Shown piece by piece: positions 6,767-8,496 of a stretch of DNA of 8,496 bases. The translations under genes and the position numbers were made by a program. The notes beneath the pieces were generated by a model. It had not been told where the DNA came from. It ran no database searches and saw only the letters and a list, made by a program, of their open reading frames with translations. How positions within the stretch are numbered: position 1 is the stretch's first letter; every line of letters begins with the position of its first letter. This DNA comes from Spirochaetaceae bacterium (GTDB lineage: Bacteria > Spirochaetota > Spirochaetia > SZUA-6 > RPPD01), in contig RPPD01000067.1 of assembly GCA_003818675.1 (NCBI GenBank), positions 1 to 8,496 of the forward strand, written 5' to 3'.

Positions 6767-8038
6767 CGTCCAGAGCTGCGCCAGGCAAATCACTGTCCTG
6801 CAAGCCCTGACCATGGCGTCCAGGGCTGCCCATTCCTTTCTGGAATGGTAGTTGAATCCGCCGTCAAACAGGTTGGGCGTGGGAATTCCTGTTTCCGAAA
6901 GCCTGGCCCCGTCAGTGCCACCCCTGATTATGGTCTCCCTTGGTGCGATGCCTGACATTTGTATGGCTTCCTTTATAAGCGCGAAAGCACGTTTTTCCTT
7001 TTTTATATATGGAAACATGTTGGAATACTGCTTCTCCGATTTCACATTGCAGACCGCACCCGGGTATAATGTCTCAAGCGCCTTGGCGCATGCCTTTATT
7101 GCCTTGACCCTGCGCAGGCACTCGCGCTCCTCAAAATCGCGGATTAGAATGGAGACTGTAGCCTCCTCTATTGTTGAAGTTGCTTCTATAGGTGCGTAAT
7201 AACCGTAGCGACCGTCTGTGGCCTCCGGGCTCTCGGCCGCAGGGAGCATTGAGAGTAACTCCCCCAGTAGCGTCACGGCATTCACAAGCCTTCCCCTGGC
7301 ATCTCCCAGGTGGATGCTCTTGCCCTTTATGGTTACGTTCACGTTATATGCGTCAAAGCACTCGGCCTCAATGGTGCCATCCCCGCCCCCGTCCAATGTC
7401 AGACAGAAACTGGAAGCGAGTTTGTCCCGCGGAAACTCATTTGTGCCGCGTCCAGTCTCCTCGTCTGGAGTGAAGACAAGTTCCAGTTTGCCGTGCGGCT
7501 CATCCGGGTGCAGAGTAAAATATTCAAATGCCGTTATTATCTCCGCAATGCCGGCCTTGTCGTCCGAGCCAAGAAGCGTTGTGCCATCAGAGGTGATGAT
7601 GGTTCTGCCCTTGTAGCTTAAAAGCTGCGGCGAGTCTTGCGGATGCAGCACCACGCCTGCCTCAAGTACTATGGGTTTTCCGTCATAGTGTTCATGCACA
7701 CGTGGTTTTACGTTCTCGCCTGGCGCGTCCGAGGCCGTGTCCAGGTGCGCAACAAGTCCCAAAGGGGGCACCTTGCGCGAAAGTCCTTCAGAGGCAGGAA
7801 GACACGAGTATACATAGGAATGGTCATCCACCTCAACCTGTGAAATCCCAAGTGAGCGCAGTTCTGCGGCAAGGGCTTCGGCGAATACGCGCTGGCCAGG
7901 CGTCGACGGGATCTCCGTAGCCTGCCTGTTTGATGTTGTGGGAAACGCGACGTAGCGCAGGAAGCGCTTCAGTATGCGGTCCTCAAACCAGTGGACGTCC
8001 TTTTTGAGTTCTGCGCGATATTCATCAAGCACTATCAT
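6758..8038 (-). CDS. pepT: Peptidase T, zinc tripeptide aminopeptidase (M20B)
   Basis: PepT removes the N-terminal residue from tripeptides in the cytoplasm, using two zinc ions. The product is 426 residues (E. coli PepT has about 408). All M20B ligand positions are visible: H98-x-D100 in GLVAHLDTASDAPGENV, bridging D159 in GSDDKAGIAEI, catalytic E193 and ligand E194 in PDEETGRG, D216 in LTLDGG, and H398 in GGFNYHSRKEW; H243 lies in the dimerisation lid, and RGGTDGARLS (372-381) is the substrate-binding segment. The start at 8038 is preferred over the longer frame to 8158 because the latter runs into the divergent prenyl synthase gene and adds no family sequence. There is a modest extra N-terminal stretch (about 20 residues before ILKRFLRYV). 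No ribosome site precedes 8038, while promoter-like boxes end 7 nt before it. It is probably a housekeeping gene unrelated to the pel operon. Confidence 0.96.
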   Translation of the reverse strand: MIVLDEYRAELKKDVHWFEDRILKRFLRYVAFPTTSNRQATEIPSTPGQRVFAEALAAELRSLGISQVEVDDHSYVYSCLPASEGLSRKVPPLGLVAHLDTASDAPGENVKPRVHEHYDGKPIVLEAGVVLHPQDSPQLLSYKGRTIITSDGTTLLGSDDKAGIAEIITAFEYFTLHPDEPHGKLELVFTPDEETGRGTNEFPRDKLASSFCLTLDGGGDGTIEAECFDAYNVNVTIKGKSIHLGDARGRLVNAVTLLGELLSMLPAAESPEATDGRYGYYAPIEATSTIEEATVSILIRDFEERECLRRVKAIKACAKALETLYPGAVCNVKSEKQYSNMFPYIKKEKRAFALIKEAIQMSGIAPRETIIRGGTDGARLSETGIPTPNLFDGGFNYHSRKEWAALDAMVRACRTVICLAQLWTRD

Positions 8039-8045
8039 GGTATGA

Positions 8046-8074
8046 AATATAATGCACTTTGCCAGAAATCGCAA
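8046..8074 (-). promoter_or_regulatory. Putative pepT promoter, leaderless spacing
   Basis: On the - strand TTGCGA (8074-8069), a 17-nt spacer and TATATT (8051-8046) match sigma70 boxes. The start codon ATG at 8038 begins after exactly 7 nt, so transcription would start at or beside the A of the ATG. The call is by eye; short AT-rich boxes occur by chance. Confidence 0.45.
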
Positions 8075-8086
8075 TTGTGTTATTAT
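8059..8086 (+). promoter_or_regulatory. Putative prenyl synthase promoter, leaderless spacing
   Basis: TTGCCA (8059-8064), a 16-nt spacer and TATTAT (8081-8086) match sigma70 boxes. The ATG at 8094 follows after 7 nt, the same distance as on the opposite strand. This supports 8094 as the start over the in-frame ATG at 8052, which would lie upstream of these boxes. Confidence 0.45.
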
Positions 8087-8093
8087 CCCAGGA

Positions 8094-8496
8094 ATGCAGG
8101 AATACTTTGCAGACAAAAAAGAAAAAATACTGGGCGTCATGGAGAGCTTCATAAACACACAGAATAAGTCTTTTGCGGAAACTGGAAGGTTCGGTACTGA
8201 AACTTTGGCGCGAATCTTCCAGTACGCAATCCGCGGGAAAATGCTGCGCGGCGGACTTGTAATGCTCGGTCATGATTTATGGAACGGAACACAGGATGCA
8301 GCGGCGCTTTTGACAGCCACCTCACTCGAACTCTTCCAGTCCGCGCTGCTGATTCATGACGACATCATGGACCGCGACTTTGTGCGCCGCGGCATGCCCA
8401 CGATGCACATCCAGTACGCGAGGCAATGCGCGGCTGACAATTTATCGGATCCAGGGCACATCGGTGAAGCCCTTGGAATCTGCACTGGAGACATCG
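8094..8496 (+). CDS. Polyprenyl diphosphate synthase, archaeal-GGPP-synthase-like, 3' end outside window
   Basis: The frame is open to the window end (134 codons seen, roughly the first 40% of a 300-340-residue family). The enzyme condenses isopentenyl diphosphate with an allylic diphosphate to make isoprenoid chains for quinones, cell-wall lipid carriers or carotenoids. Seen are the IPP-binding segment RGKMLRGGL (47-55; usually GKRLRP) and the first aspartate-rich motif HDDIMD with D89, D90 and D93, followed by R98-R99-G and PTMH. The DDxxD spacing lacks the two-residue insertion of bacterial IspA-type farnesyl synthases, and LELFQSALLIHDD resembles archaeal-type GGPP synthases. Residues 4-5 before the motif are the small or aliphatic A85 and L86, not aromatic, so the product could be longer than C15. 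ATG 8094 was chosen for its fit to the family N-terminus and the promoter boxes; ATG 8052 is in frame and possible. The second Asp motif and the product length lie outside the window. Confidence 0.9.
   Translation, partial: MQEYFADKKEKILGVMESFINTQNKSFAETGRFGTETLARIFQYAIRGKMLRGGLVMLGHDLWNGTQDAAALLTATSLELFQSALLIHDDIMDRDFVRRGMPTMHIQYARQCAADNLSDPGHIGEALGICTGDI

Larger units (their letters stand above)
8039..8093. promoter_or_regulatory. Divergent 55-bp intergenic region between pepT and prenyl synthase
   Basis: The only DNA separating the two divergent starts is 55 bp, so both promoters must lie here or inside the genes. Two sigma70-like box pairs can be drawn and are listed separately. Their -35 boxes cross over: the one for pepT (8069-8074) lies in the spacer of the other promoter, and the one for the prenyl synthase (8059-8064) lies in the spacer of the pepT promoter. 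RNA polymerase should therefore not occupy both at once. No ribosome site is seen before pepT; before the prenyl synthase only AGGA touching the ATG is present. Confidence 0.6.

Noticed and set aside
7218..7616. 132-codon open frame on the + strand
   Set aside because: It is the antisense shadow of the zinc-ligand region of pepT, whose motifs are unambiguous.
1..8496. CRISPR array, insertion sequence, tRNA or rRNA
   Set aside because: No spaced repeat series, terminal inverted repeats with transposase, or structured RNA signature was seen on either strand.

Overview
The window carries the downstream part of a Pel-type exopolysaccharide operon on the + strand (1-6486). A short 3' region holds the remains of a small broken gene (6532-6708, - strand). 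After it come peptidase T (6758-8038, - strand) and the 5' part of a divergent polyprenyl diphosphate synthase gene (8094 to the window end, + strand). The organism looks like a Gram-negative-type bacterium of moderate GC. The mix of Pel genes, a forkhead-free eukaryotic-like kinase fold, PepT and an archaeal-like prenyl synthase could fit a spirochaete or a similar lineage, but this is a weak guess and the window contains no phylogenetic marker.

The pel part reads pelD (3' part) - pelE - pelF - pelG - regulator. Spacing is tight: 4 nt, an 8-nt overlap, 30 nt and 2 nt, so this is very likely one transcript. In known systems PelD, PelE, PelF and PelG form the inner-membrane synthase and export complex of a GalNAc-rich polymer. 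PelD is the c-di-GMP receptor, PelF the cytoplasmic glycosyltransferase, PelG the membrane channel or flippase, and PelE a TPR scaffold.

Three members of this locus depart from the norm. PelD stops about 45 residues after its GAF domain, so the GGDEF-like domain that binds c-di-GMP elsewhere is missing. PelF is full length and clearly homologous, yet every catalytic signature that I can align is replaced: the N-terminal glycine loop, EHG, the R/K pair and both Glu of E-x7-E. The fifth gene is not a usual pel gene. It encodes a cyclic-nucleotide-binding-like domain, a protein-kinase fold that lacks the ATP lysine, the alpha-C Glu, the HRD Arg and the DFG Asp, and a C-terminal GAF-like domain. 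Together this suggests a rewired Pel apparatus in which a dead PelF acts as scaffold or regulator and c-di-GMP control was replaced by the cNMP-pseudokinase-GAF protein.

The second half is more ordinary. PepT keeps all metal ligands. Between pepT and the divergent prenyl synthase lie only 55 bp, which seem to hold two overlapping face-to-face promoters. Each places its -10 box exactly 7 nt before the start codon, suggesting leaderless transcripts. Behind pepT lies a 58-codon relic with a strong ribosome site and an internal amber codon. The stop codons of both the last pel-operon gene and pepT are spanned by short direct duplications.
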